Shown: positions 51,393 to 60,378 of the stretch, piece by piece
Layout: every line of letters starts with the position of its first letter
Position numbering within the stretch: the first letter of the stretch is position 1
From: Peribacillus alkalitolerans
Lineage (GTDB): Bacteria > Bacillota > Bacilli > Bacillales > DSM-1321
NCBI RefSeq assembly: GCF_010882125.1
Contig: NZ_JAAGVZ010000003.1
Location: forward strand, 124,001 to 188,000
Length of the DNA stretch: 64,000 nucleotides
Direction of reading: 5' to 3'
Notes under the pieces: generated by a model
Told to the model about the DNA's origin: nothing
What the model saw: only the letters and a program-made list of their open reading frames with translations
The model's database searches: none
Program-made: the position numbers and the translations under genes

Positions 51393-52787
51393 TTACAGAA
51401 TTTTAGTAGAATCGATGTTGATTGGGAATTTTATTGAGATAATCGTTCCTTCATTCATCACACTTGAAATGTCCATCGTACCACCGTGTGCATCAACAAT
51501 CTTTAAGGTAGTCATCATTCCAAGGCCTGTCCCCTTTTCTTTTGTCGTATAAAAAGGGGATCCAATTTTTTGGAGAAGGTCCTGTGGGATTCCACAGCCT
51601 TGATCAATGACTTGTATAAAGATTTCATTTGTACTTTGTTGCATTCCAGAGACTGAAATTTCTCCACCATCTGGCATTGCCTCTATGGAATTTTTGAGGA
51701 TATTGATAAAAACCTGCTTTAGCTGACTTGCATTGCATTGGATGTTGGGTAATGTGGCTAGATTCAATTTAAACTCGATATTGTTGATTAAAGCTTGTGA
51801 CCCAAGCAAAATCACCACATCTTCAATAATCTTGTTAAGGCTTTGATTTTGATAATGTTCAGCTTGTGGCTTAGCCAGGATTAAAAGCTCACTAGTAATG
51901 GATTCAATTCTTGTAATTTCGTCAGCCATAATGCTTAAATATTGGCTATTTATTTCTTCAGTCGATCGAATCAGTTGTAAAAATCCTTTGATGGAGGTTA
52001 ATGGATTTCTTATTTCATGGGCGATAGAAGCCGCTAATTGTCCAACTACTGTTAGTTTTTCAGATTCCAATAACAAATTCTTCGTTTGATTCTCTCTCGT
52101 AATATCTTTGGCGATTCCATATACCCCAACAATTTGATTATTTACGATAATCGGCATATTAGTGACCTTTACATCAATAACATTTCCATTTTTATGGATT
52201 GCTTTCGTTTCATAATGCTGTGTTTCTCCCATGGTAGCCTTCGAAAAAAATTTTCTTGTTTTTTCTATTTCATCTTTAGGAACTAATGGGATGTAGGACA
52301 TAGATAAAAATTCTTCTTCACTATAGCCTAATAGATGTTCCATAGATGGATTAACACTGATGTAATTTCCAGCTAAATCAAAGGAAAACACAGCATCAGG
52401 ATTATTCTCAAATAGCGATTTATAATGTTGCTCGCGCTTATTAGCTAATTCCTTCTTTTCTGTTATATCCTGAAAATAGACAGAAAGGCCGTTTGGGGAA
52501 GGATAGGCCCTAACATCAAACCAAGTTTTTAATGGTGGAAAATAAGCATCGAAGTTAACTGAAACCTGTTCTCTGACAGCTTGATGGTAATATTTATAAA
52601 ATGGCAAGTTAACAGCTTCCGGAAACTCTTCCCACAAATTTTTCCCAATTAACTCTTCACTGCTACGACACAAAAGCTTGCTAGCCTGTTGATTAATATA
52701 GGTGAGGCTCCATTCATGATCCAATGCAATAACAGCATCCGTGATTCTATCCAGAATTTCAAACCCATTAATTTTTGGTATATTCAT
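51393..52787 (-). CDS. PAS-domain sensor histidine kinase, sporulation-kinase type
   Basis: 464-residue soluble kinase: PAS 1 (about 5-110), PAS 2 (about 120-235, SLFENNPDAVFSFDLAGNYI), HisKA with the phospho-His in SIAHEIRNPLTSIKGFLQLI (about 258-277) and an ATPase domain with N box NILKNSIEAMP, G1 VIDQGCGIP and G2 GTGLGM. There are no membrane helices, so the signal is cytoplasmic. The H-box is typical of KinA/KinC/KinE, which feed Spo0F in the sporulation phosphorelay. No response regulator is adjacent, as for orphan phosphorelay kinases. ATG 52787 follows GAGG. Confidence 0.9.
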   Translation of the reverse strand: MNIPKINGFEILDRITDAVIALDHEWSLTYINQQASKLLCRSSEELIGKNLWEEFPEAVNLPFYKYYHQAVREQVSVNFDAYFPPLKTWFDVRAYPSPNGLSVYFQDITEKKELANKREQHYKSLFENNPDAVFSFDLAGNYISVNPSMEHLLGYSEEEFLSMSYIPLVPKDEIEKTRKFFSKATMGETQHYETKAIHKNGNVIDVKVTNMPIIVNNQIVGVYGIAKDITRENQTKNLLLESEKLTVVGQLAASIAHEIRNPLTSIKGFLQLIRSTEEINSQYLSIMADEITRIESITSELLILAKPQAEHYQNQSLNKIIEDVVILLGSQALINNIEFKLNLATLPNIQCNASQLKQVFINILKNSIEAMPDGGEISVSGMQQSTNEIFIQVIDQGCGIPQDLLQKIGSPFYTTKEKGTGLGMMTTLKIVDAHGGTMDISSVMNEGTIISIKFPINIDSTKIL

Positions 52788-52973
52788 GTTTACCTCATAA
52801 CTGGTATTCACCTTTACCATGTTTTTTTATTATAATAATTTCTTCATTGTGAGCTAGAAATCCTACTTTGCTTGATAAAATTATATATTTTGAAGGAAAT
52901 TGTTGAAAATGAATAATTGTGAGTTCACATAAATCATTTTTGTCAGGAGATACTATACGTGGAGGTGAGTGTA

Positions 52974-53105
52974 TTGAGTAAGAATACTGGAAGAGGTCAA
53001 AAAGCCCCTAGTGTGAATCCACAAGGCGTTGGTAAAGACGTGGAGTTTGCGGTAGAACCAAAAAGCAAGCTAGAGAACATTGCGAAAAAAAAGAATACGA
53101 AATAA
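52974..53105 (+). CDS. sspL: Small acid-soluble spore protein L
   Basis: 43-residue minor spore protein; like B. subtilis SspL it combines a GRGQK start, a VNPQG segment and a PKSKLENIAKKKNTK tail. It is basic and lacks any membrane segment. The start is TTG 52974, 6 bases after GGAGGTG (52961-52967). It should be made in the forespore, though no clear sigma-G promoter is seen. A short GCTGGAA/TTCCAGC hairpin (53117-53140) follows. Confidence 0.75.
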   Translation: MSKNTGRGQKAPSVNPQGVGKDVEFAVEPKSKLENIAKKKNTK

Positions 53106-53147
53106 AATACCTGGAGGCTGGAACTCATTTGAATTCCAGCTGCCACC

Positions 53148-53738
53148 TTATTTTAATAAAAGCCTTCGTCGAACGAAAGGAGTTATAGCGTACCCCATCC
53201 CTACTCCGAACAGATTCAAGATAAGATCATCAATATCCAAACTTCCTCTACGAGTTATATATTGCATCCCCTCGATCAGTCCAATTGATAGAAGAGGTAC
53301 TACTACCATAAAAGTTATCGACGGTCTTTTTTCACAAAGGAGCAATAAAGCGACACCAAAAGGGACAAATAATCCTACATTGGCAGCAAGATTATAAATG
53401 GCAACTAAAGGGCTCACTACTCCTGAAAAATAAAGCCGGATCGTCTCAAATGGAATTAAATTATATGTTCCATATTCTTGATTACTAGGCCTGAAAAAAA
53501 GAAGGATTACTAGACAAATAGAATATAAGATAATTCCACCTATAAAGAAACTCTTAGAAAGAATTAGGCGCTCATTTCTCCATACATAGACATAATAGAA
53601 AACGATAATTGTCAAGCAAACCCATATCACAGCATAAACGATGAGATGGAGGTAATGAAAAAGGTCCAAAATGAATGGTAATATCAGCAGAAATAATGCC
53701 TGCGATAGAATCCAGGCTATTAAATTCGTTTTTTTCAT
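53148..53738 (-). CDS. VanZ family membrane protein
   Basis: 196 residues and about five helices. The VanZ fold is recognised from NLIPFETIRLYFSG, the LAANVGLFVPFGVALLLL segment, and the SLDIDDLILNLFGVGMGY motif at the C-terminal helix. VanZ gives low teicoplanin resistance in enterococci; most chromosomal relatives have no known role. GAGGGGG is 9 bases before ATG 53738; the ATG at 53744 is too close to it. Confidence 0.9.
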   Translation of the reverse strand: MKKTNLIAWILSQALFLLILPFILDLFHYLHLIVYAVIWVCLTIIVFYYVYVWRNERLILSKSFFIGGIILYSICLVILLFFRPSNQEYGTYNLIPFETIRLYFSGVVSPLVAIYNLAANVGLFVPFGVALLLLCEKRPSITFMVVVPLLSIGLIEGMQYITRRGSLDIDDLILNLFGVGMGYAITPFVRRRLLLK

Positions 53739-53840
53739 TAACATTAGCCCCCTCATATCTAGAATACCACCAAAAAATAGCGACACATAGAACATGTGCC
53801 GCTTTATTTTCGAATTGATCTAAAATATTTTTAATTTTTT

Positions 53841-53942
53841 AAAAATACTTTCGAAAGCTCAAAAATACTTTCGAAAACTCAAAAATACATTCATTCCCAT
53901 TGAAAATACATCCATTTTAATAAAAATACATTCGATTTTTGT
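53841..53942. repeat. Degenerate tandem array, 20-21 bp period (array C)
   Basis: Five units with the core AAAAATACNTTCGA: TAC recurs at 53846, 53866, 53886, 53907 and 53927 (20, 20, 21, 20). The first two units differ at one base in 20. It lies between the VanZ gene and the end of the duplicated gerC gene. The core differs from arrays A and B, but the period is the same. Confidence 0.8.
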
Positions 53943-53964
53943 TATCTCTCCAAATGTTGTCCTT

Positions 53965-55125
53965 TTACTTTTCCCCTTTCTTCGCACCAATATTTCCATA
54001 ATCCTTAACCGTGATATCCACATGGTATTTTACTGGAATTGTACTGAATTCTTTATCCCAATCTTTCTTTACTTTTTCCCAAAGCTTAGGATATTCAATC
54101 CTCAATCGATTGCCAAATCCTGCAACCTCAACCTTATATTCCTTCTGCATTTTCTTGGTTACATTCTCCACAAGGCGCTTCACTTCTTTTTCCGCAGCTT
54201 TTTCGATAGGCTTCACATTTTTATTTTTAAACAAAGGCTTTAAGTATGGGTTCCAGTATTCAGCAACCCTTCCTTCTGACTCGATGGTGACATCAAACGA
54301 AATTTTTTCACCTTTGACTTTAGGCTTAATTTTACTTTTCATTCCTTCAATTTGGAAATAGGTAGGCTTTTCAGCTTCCTTTAAATATGCCTTAATAGAC
54401 CCGCCTTTTCCCTCCCCGGTAATCCAATTAATCCCTTCTATTTCCTTTTTATTGAAGGTCCCGATCATTAAGTTGGTCTTCCCATTGAAAATGGCTGCTC
54501 CATCAAATTGAACTTCACCTTCTTTAATCTCCACTTGTTGAAGTAAGTAGCTCGTTCCTGAATTCATTTTTCCCCATACACTTGTCAAGGTTGTCGGCTT
54601 CAATAACCTTGTAGTGGATTGCTGAGTTGCTATTTCAACTATTTTCAAGGCTGGGATTACATTAGGCTCTTTTGTTACTAGTGTTTTATCTGCCCTGCCC
54701 TTGGAAACAAAAATCAACCTACTCCCTCTAATATCGATATCTCTATATAATAAATCGGTTAATTGTCTCAGATTTATTTCTCTTGCAAGTTCTTCCCCAA
54801 TCACAACAGCCTTTGAATGCGCACTAAATATTTTCCCTTCCTTTTTTAGAGTCGTTTCCCAAGCTATGGGATCAAGCGAGTCCGCTACCCCCGATACGTT
54901 TAAGTATGGTTTTTGGAGAGTAGCTCCTTCATTCCCTTTTCCAATCGCTGAGGGAACCACATATTGAAACGTTGTTTTTATTCTTCCATTCTCTCCTTTA
55001 TCTATCGCTGTACCAGCTATGAAATTCAATTCTTCAATTGGTGTACTACTCCAACAACCAGACAGCACTATTAGTAACGAGATAAACATTGTAAGTAAGA
55101 ATCCTGTTCGTAAGCCTTTATCCAT
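53965..55125 (-). CDS. Germination receptor C subunit, duplicated copy (locus 3)
   Basis: 386-residue Ger(x)C lipoprotein with lipobox VLSGC (Cys24) and the C-terminal family domain. It is the downstream member of a 1239-bp tandem duplication; by eye about nine in ten residues are identical to the copy at 55204-56364, with changes spread over the protein. The reading frame is intact, so both copies may be expressed. The upstream flank (55126-55200) is a copy of the end of gerB. It has its own TTCTCC-type site (AAGGAGAAAG). Confidence 0.92.
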   Translation of the reverse strand: MDKGLRTGFLLTMFISLLIVLSGCWSSTPIEELNFIAGTAIDKGENGRIKTTFQYVVPSAIGKGNEGATLQKPYLNVSGVADSLDPIAWETTLKKEGKIFSAHSKAVVIGEELAREINLRQLTDLLYRDIDIRGSRLIFVSKGRADKTLVTKEPNVIPALKIVEIATQQSTTRLLKPTTLTSVWGKMNSGTSYLLQQVEIKEGEVQFDGAAIFNGKTNLMIGTFNKKEIEGINWITGEGKGGSIKAYLKEAEKPTYFQIEGMKSKIKPKVKGEKISFDVTIESEGRVAEYWNPYLKPLFKNKNVKPIEKAAEKEVKRLVENVTKKMQKEYKVEVAGFGNRLRIEYPKLWEKVKKDWDKEFSTIPVKYHVDITVKDYGNIGAKKGEK

Positions 55126-55200
55126 TTTTCTTTCTCCTTATTATTGAGACGAATAATAGAAGTAAGGGGATCAAACAAACAAATAGAATAAAGAGAAACG
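55126..55200 (-). pseudogene. Duplicated 3' end of gerB between the two gerC copies
   Basis: Minus-strand frame ends LLLLFVSIIRRKKNG, almost the same as the gerB C-terminus LLLLFVSMIRRKKNG at 56357. It marks the left boundary of the tandem duplication and carries the ribosome binding site for the second gerC copy. Homology to gerB fades near 55185-55200. Confidence 0.85.
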
Positions 55201-55203
55201 GAT

Positions 55204-56364
55204 CTATTTCTTTCCTTTTTTCGCACCGATATTTCCGTAATCTTTTACCGTAATATTCACATGATAGTTTACCGGTATCGTACTGAACTCCTGATCCCAA
55301 TTCTTCTTTACTTTTTCCCAAAGCTTAGGATATTCAATCCTCAATCGATTGCCAAATCCTGCAACGTCAACCTTATATTCCTCCTGCATTTTTTTGGTTA
55401 CTTTCTCTACAAGGCGCTTCACTTCTTTTTCCGCAGCTTTTTCAATAGGCTTCACATTCTTATTTTTAAATAAAGGTTTTAAGTATGGGTTCCAGTATTC
55501 AGCAATCCTTCCTTCTGACTCGATGGTGACATCAAACGAAATTTTTTCACCTTTAACTTTAGGCGTAATTTTACTTTTCATTCCTTCAATTTGGACGTAG
55601 GTAGGCTTTTCAGCTTCCTTTAAATATGCCTTAATAGACCCGCCTTTTCCCTCCCCGGTAATCCAATTAATCCCTTCTATTTCCTTTTTATTGAAGGTCC
55701 CGATCATTAAGTTGTTCTTCCCATTGAAAATGGCGGCTCCATCAAATTGAACTTCACCTTCTTTAGTCTCCACTTTTTGAAGTAAAAAGCTCGTTCCTGA
55801 ATTCATTTTTCCCCATACACTTGTCAAGGTTGTCGGCTTCAATAATCTTGTAGTGGATTGCTGAGTCGCTATTTCAACTATTTTCATGGCGGGGATTACA
55901 TTAGGCTCTTTTGTTACTAGTGTTTTATCTGCCCTGCCCTTGGAAACGAAAATCATCGTACTCCCCCTAATATCGATATCTCTATAATATAAATCGGTTA
56001 ATTGCCTCAGATTTATTTCTCTTGCAATTTCTTCCCCAATCACAACAGCCTTTGAATGAGCACCAAAAATTTTCCCTTCCTTTTTTAGTGTCGTTTCCCA
56101 CCCTGAAGGCTCAAGCGAATCCGCTACCCCCGATACGTTTATGTACGGTTTTTGGGGAGCAGCTCCTTCAATTCCTTTTCCAATCGCTGAGGGAACCACA
56201 TATTGAAGCGTTGATTTTATTCTTCCATTCTTATCTTTATCTATCGCTGAACCAGCAATGAAATTCAATTCTTCAATCGGTGTACTACTCCAACAACCAG
56301 ACAGCACTATTAGTAACGAGATAAACATTGTAAATAAGAATCCTGTTCGTAAGCTTTTATCCAT
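55204..56364 (-). CDS. Germination receptor C subunit, first copy (locus 3)
   Basis: 386-residue Ger(x)C lipoprotein: signal peptide with lipobox VLSGC (Cys24), the N-terminal EELNFIAGSAIDK segment, TKEPNVIPAMKIVEIATQQS, and a C-terminal domain ending in NYHVNITVKDYGNIGAKKGKK. It overlaps gerB by 8 bases. The sibling copy follows downstream. Which copy is ancestral cannot be told from the sequence; this one keeps the native junction to gerB. Confidence 0.93.
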   Translation of the reverse strand: MDKSLRTGFLFTMFISLLIVLSGCWSSTPIEELNFIAGSAIDKDKNGRIKSTLQYVVPSAIGKGIEGAAPQKPYINVSGVADSLEPSGWETTLKKEGKIFGAHSKAVVIGEEIAREINLRQLTDLYYRDIDIRGSTMIFVSKGRADKTLVTKEPNVIPAMKIVEIATQQSTTRLLKPTTLTSVWGKMNSGTSFLLQKVETKEGEVQFDGAAIFNGKNNLMIGTFNKKEIEGINWITGEGKGGSIKAYLKEAEKPTYVQIEGMKSKITPKVKGEKISFDVTIESEGRIAEYWNPYLKPLFKNKNVKPIEKAAEKEVKRLVEKVTKKMQEEYKVDVAGFGNRLRIEYPKLWEKVKKNWDQEFSTIPVNYHVNITVKDYGNIGAKKGKK

Positions 56365-57451
56365 TTTTCTTTCTCCTTATCATTGAGACGAATAATAGAA
56401 GTAAGGAGATCAAACTAAAAAATCGAATAGAAAACTTTCCTACCCAGTCACCCATTATAAAAAGTTCATTGATATTTGTAGGAATCATGGATAGTAAAAA
56501 AATCACTGGAAGGACCATATAACTAAAGGGATGAAAACTTTTTCCAAACAATTGTGATAGTCCTAATACCGCTACAAAATAGGCAATCGTGAAAGTAGAA
56601 AACAGTTGCATAATCCAAATGACTAGAAGTAGTGAATCAAACCGTTCAAAGAAGAACCCTGTTATTTCAAAACTCCTGACAAAAGATAACACTGGCCATG
56701 TTTGAGTGAGGACTCCTGATACAGATAAGGCGCCAACCACCATGATTAGAGTGTGGACGTAGAATACCATAGGAATGCCTATACCTATCAAGGTTGCTTT
56801 TTTTGCTTGTTTTTGTTTTTGCATGTAGAAAAAAATAAATAAGATCACTTCATACCCTGCAAATGAAAGGGAAGTACTTAATACTCCTTTTAAGACAGGT
56901 TTAATTCCAAGGCCTAATACTGGACGAATATTATCAACTTCAAATATTCTGATTCCCAAAAACATGAGTAATATAAAAAAAAGAACAGTGACTGGGAAAA
57001 TAATTTCAAACATTCTTGCTAGCGAATTGATTCCCCCTAATACAAGATAAAGTCCAATCCAAAGGAATGGCATGATAATTGCCCATGTTGGAGTACCTTG
57101 TAAGAGGTATAACCGCGTTGTCTCAGCCATTGCCCGGACTTCAAAGGAAGATAATGTGATATAGTAAAGAATGGCTATTAGGCATATAAAGAATCCAAGC
57201 CATTTCCCTAATATGGTTTGGACAAATTGGTACAATGACTGATTCGGGAATCTCTTACAAAGCTTTACCATGATTAACCCCATCACCATGGTAAACACTC
57301 CACTAAGGATAATTGATAACCATCCATCAGGCGTTTGGGCTTTCTCTGTGACGGTACGAGGGAGGGTTAAGATGCCGGCACCAAGTATAAAATTACAGAT
57401 AATTATCACTGCCTGAACAGTAGATATTCGATCGATAGGTTTGGAATCCAT
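56357..57451 (-). CDS. Germination receptor B subunit (locus 3)
   Basis: 364-residue Spore_permease family protein with about ten helices: ISTVQAVIIICNFILGAGILTLP at the start (APC-type unwound helix 1 GAGILTLP), LGGINSLARMFEI, and PVIFLLSMIPTNINELF near the end. It follows gerA after 24 bases. Its C-terminal 25 residues recur between the two gerC copies. Confidence 0.93.
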   Translation of the reverse strand: MDSKPIDRISTVQAVIIICNFILGAGILTLPRTVTEKAQTPDGWLSIILSGVFTMVMGLIMVKLCKRFPNQSLYQFVQTILGKWLGFFICLIAILYYITLSSFEVRAMAETTRLYLLQGTPTWAIIMPFLWIGLYLVLGGINSLARMFEIIFPVTVLFFILLMFLGIRIFEVDNIRPVLGLGIKPVLKGVLSTSLSFAGYEVILFIFFYMQKQKQAKKATLIGIGIPMVFYVHTLIMVVGALSVSGVLTQTWPVLSFVRSFEITGFFFERFDSLLLVIWIMQLFSTFTIAYFVAVLGLSQLFGKSFHPFSYMVLPVIFLLSMIPTNINELFIMGDWVGKFSIRFFSLISLLLLFVSMIRRKKNG

Positions 57452-57475
57452 CTTAACTCACTTCCTTTCAAACCA

Positions 57476-58999
57476 TTACTTTTTTCTAACAGAATCTTTA
57501 GGATGTAATATTTCAGGTCGACGTTTCATCATAGAGATAGGGAGCCTAACGATTAAATCCTTCCAATCTCTTGGATGATATGGCACTGATGGACTGAGAT
57601 ATGGTACACCAAAGCTTTTTAGCCTTACTAAATGAGAACAAAGTAAAAGGATAAATAACACCACACCATATAATCCAAACACACTAGCAAATAACATTCC
57701 GATGAAACGTAGCATCCGTATGGCAATACCAACGTTATATTGTGGAAGAGTGAAAGAAGAAATTGCCGTTACTGCCACGACTATGACCATAATCGGGCTT
57801 ACGATTCCTGCTTGCACCGCTGCCTCCCCAATGACCAAACCTCCAACAATTCCTAAAGACTGGCCAATGGGTTTGGGCAATCGAAGTCCTGCTTCACGTA
57901 GTACTTCAATCGCTACCTCCATAAATAACGCCTCAATAAGCGGTGGAAATGGTACACCTTCCCTTGTTGCAGCAATTGAAAAGGTCAGTTTGGTCGGAAT
58001 TAATCCTTGATGGAACGAAATAAAAGCGATATATAATGATGGAGCCAACAAAGATACAAAGGAAGAAAAATAGCGTAAAATCCTTATTAACGTACCTACA
58101 ATCCATCTTTCGTAATAATCCTCAGGAGATTGCAATAACATATGAAAGGTTACAGGGGCAATTAGTGCAAAAGGAGAACCATCGATAAGAATAGCTACCC
58201 TTCCATCCATTAAGGCACTCATAACTCTGTCAGGACGCTCCGTATTTTGAAGTTGTGGAAATGGACTTAAAAAATTATCCTCAATTAATTGCTCTATGTA
58301 ACCAGATTCAAGGATATCATCCATTTTTATCTTACTTAATCTAGTTTTTACCTCTTCCAACAATTTATCGTTCACAATTTCCGTCATATATGCTATTACT
58401 ACTTCCTTCTTCGAGCGTTCCCCCAACTCATAACTAATGATTGAAAGATTTTGATCCTTTCCATGCCGTCTTAATATAGCTGTATTATCACTCAAATTTT
58501 CAATAAAACCTACTCTTGGTCCACGTACCAATGCTTCAGATGCTGGTTCATCAATACTTCTTGTTTTAGTAATGGCTTCACCTAATAGGAAGGCTCCAGG
58601 TAATCCATCCACCAGTAAACCCACTGAGCCAAACAGGATTCCGGAAGTTAACTGTCTTAATTCAAAAATTTCTCGTATTTCACAAATGGAGATACCTTTG
58701 TTCAGTATATAATTCCTTAAGTCTTCATGGGGAGTAGCTCTTATCAAGTCACTGATAATATGAGTGTTGATCATTTCAGTATCAGATAATCCATCAATGA
58801 ACACGATGGCCATCTGCCGATTTTCTTCACCCATTTTAAATTCACGAAAATTGACATCTGAATTATGGCCAATTTCTTTTTTTATAAGTGATAAATTCTC
58901 TGAGAAGTCTCCAGTTAATTCAATATTGGAATCTGCTGGAGTTTCGGATGTTGTTTCTTGATTTTGTTTAATTTTCGTTCTCCACCATTTCACAATCAT
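57476..58999 (-). CDS. Germination receptor A subunit (locus 3)
   Basis: 507-residue GerA-family protein. Soluble N-terminal part: RGPRVGFIENLSDNTAILRR and RPDRVMSALMDGRVAILIDG; C-terminal helices with LIEALFMEVAIEVLREAGLRLP and GGLVIGEAAVQAG. I choose ATG 58999 because it overlaps the stop of the preceding 41-codon gene (TGATG) and has GAAAGAG upstream; the open frame begins at GTG 59026. The ligand is unknown. Confidence 0.93.
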   Translation of the reverse strand: MIVKWWRTKIKQNQETTSETPADSNIELTGDFSENLSLIKKEIGHNSDVNFREFKMGEENRQMAIVFIDGLSDTEMINTHIISDLIRATPHEDLRNYILNKGISICEIREIFELRQLTSGILFGSVGLLVDGLPGAFLLGEAITKTRSIDEPASEALVRGPRVGFIENLSDNTAILRRHGKDQNLSIISYELGERSKKEVVIAYMTEIVNDKLLEEVKTRLSKIKMDDILESGYIEQLIEDNFLSPFPQLQNTERPDRVMSALMDGRVAILIDGSPFALIAPVTFHMLLQSPEDYYERWIVGTLIRILRYFSSFVSLLAPSLYIAFISFHQGLIPTKLTFSIAATREGVPFPPLIEALFMEVAIEVLREAGLRLPKPIGQSLGIVGGLVIGEAAVQAGIVSPIMVIVVAVTAISSFTLPQYNVGIAIRMLRFIGMLFASVFGLYGVVLFILLLCSHLVRLKSFGVPYLSPSVPYHPRDWKDLIVRLPISMMKRRPEILHPKDSVRKK

Positions 59000-59124
59000 C
59001 ACTCTTTCTCGATTGAATGAACCCACTTAAATAATTTAGTTAATCCATAAGGGACCAAAAATACAACGGCTGTCTGTATGAAAACGATATAATCTGGAAT
59101 GAAGTAAAGAATTTTTTTGAACAT
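58999..59124 (-). CDS. 41-residue membrane protein, first gene of germination operon 3
   Basis: The ATG at 59124 is preceded by GAGGT with 5-base spacing. The protein has one hydrophobic helix (about 12-31, VFIQTAVVFLVPYGLTKLF) between short charged ends, and its stop TGA overlaps the gerA start as TGATG, so translation is coupled. No gene this small has an obvious family. Its position suggests an accessory subunit of the receptor, analogous to the small D proteins of some ger operons, though those have two helices. Confidence 0.7.
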   Translation of the reverse strand: MFKKILYFIPDYIVFIQTAVVFLVPYGLTKLFKWVHSIEKE

Positions 59125-59218
59125 ATGTACCTCGTTAAAAGCTTAATGACTTCTCTTGGAATAAACCTTATTATTTGCAAAAAGTGTAAGAAATAACCAA
59201 GATAATAAGCATTAAATT

Positions 59219-59242
59219 AACGGCAGTGTATTGACTGCCGTT
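59219..59242 (-). terminator. Terminator of the DUF3231 gene
   Basis: AACGGCAGT (59219-59227) and ACTGCCGTT (59234-59242) form a 9-bp stem; the minus strand continues with TTAATTTAAT. It separates the DUF3231 gene from ger operon 3. Confidence 0.75.
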
Positions 59243-59256
59243 TAGTCTTCTCCATA

Positions 59257-60258
59257 TTATTTTTGGAGATTTTTTCGATCCGTTGATTCAGGTGGTTTCT
59301 CCATAAATCCTCGTTTTACCATGATTTCTAAACCTTGTGCTCCATACTTCATGATTTCTGCTATAAAGCGAGAATAATGGACAGCTAAATCCTTTCTAAT
59401 AGAAACGGACATTGCATAACTAATCGAGGTCAATCCTAATTGATTGGACGAGTTAATAAAGAACATGATTAACCTGTCTGAAAATGGTGATATTCTTGAA
59501 TTGGTAACTTCTAATGGTACTGGTGACGTGGGAAATTCATAACTTTCCTTTAAAATTTCATTATATGTATCAATTTGTTTTTCACTTAGCTTCATCCCTT
59601 TTTTAAGAAATTCCTTTATTTCCGGATCTTTTGTCACCTGAATTAATCCATTCAACAAAACCAATCCAATACTATTCCGCTCAATTGAAAAAAATAATTC
59701 ACTTAACTCTAAACAATTCAAAGGTCGATTTTGACCTAACCAATGCTCCAAAATAGAAGTTGAATGTTGGAGATATTCTACTCCTTTTGGATAGTCAATG
59801 TTTGCTGGCCGGTCATATATACCTTTAGCAAGCATTAAATTCAATGACTTTTCGTATAGCTCGGTCGAATGAGACAAACATTTCTCATAAAATTTATATA
59901 CATCTTTTCTAGCGACTTTACCCATCATCATTGAAAAATAATTCATGATCACTTGACCTGCACGGTATACAAAGCTTAACGCGAACAATTCTGTGAAAAG
60001 GGCTGGCGCTGTCAAATTCACATCCTCATCTGAGAAACCATGTGGAATTGGAAATTTTTCTTCGGTAAACATATTCTCTAAAGCTTTAATGGTATCGTTA
60101 TTCATTGATAAGGCTTCTTCTATCAAATTCTTAATCTGATCATCCTTAAGGTAATGAAGGAAATGTTTATAAAAGCAGCTAGTGGCGGAAGTTTGAAGGT
60201 AAGTAGTCCAAAGAGCACCTATTTCAGCAGAAGTATATCGAATTTCATGATTTGCCAT
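59257..60258 (-). CDS. DUF3231 family protein beside germination locus 3
   Basis: 333-residue two-unit helical protein, paralogous to 9378-10367: SAEIGALWTTYLQTS, DVNLTAPALFTE, FSDRLIMFFINSSNQLG and the tail MEKPPESTDR align with that gene. ATG 60258 follows AAGGAGAAGG. It lies directly upstream of ger operon 3 on the same strand but has its own terminator. The function is unknown; the repeated neighbourhood with ger operons supports a spore role. Confidence 0.87.
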   Translation of the reverse strand: MANHEIRYTSAEIGALWTTYLQTSATSCFYKHFLHYLKDDQIKNLIEEALSMNNDTIKALENMFTEEKFPIPHGFSDEDVNLTAPALFTELFALSFVYRAGQVIMNYFSMMMGKVARKDVYKFYEKCLSHSTELYEKSLNLMLAKGIYDRPANIDYPKGVEYLQHSTSILEHWLGQNRPLNCLELSELFFSIERNSIGLVLLNGLIQVTKDPEIKEFLKKGMKLSEKQIDTYNEILKESYEFPTSPVPLEVTNSRISPFSDRLIMFFINSSNQLGLTSISYAMSVSIRKDLAVHYSRFIAEIMKYGAQGLEIMVKRGFMEKPPESTDRKNLQK

Positions 60259-60347
60259 TTATCCTTCTCCTTTGAATTTTTTATTATGTTTCATTTAAAT
60301 TGGCAGGTTTATTCAATGTGAACTTTTCTATTGAGGCAACAAAAAAA

Positions 60348-60376
60348 GACAGTCCTGAATAAATATCAGAACTGTC
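60348..60376 (-). terminator. Terminator of the DinB gene pair
   Basis: GACAGTCCTGA (60348-60358) pairs with TCAGAACTGTC (60366-60376) with one mismatch; the A-run on the left gives TTTTTTT on the minus strand. Confidence 0.85.
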
Positions 60377-60378
60377 CA

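Noticed and set aside
55118-55321. 67-codon frame between the gerC copies as a separate gene
   Set aside because: Its C-terminal half is the copied end of gerB and its first part overlaps gerC in another frame; it is a duplication scar.
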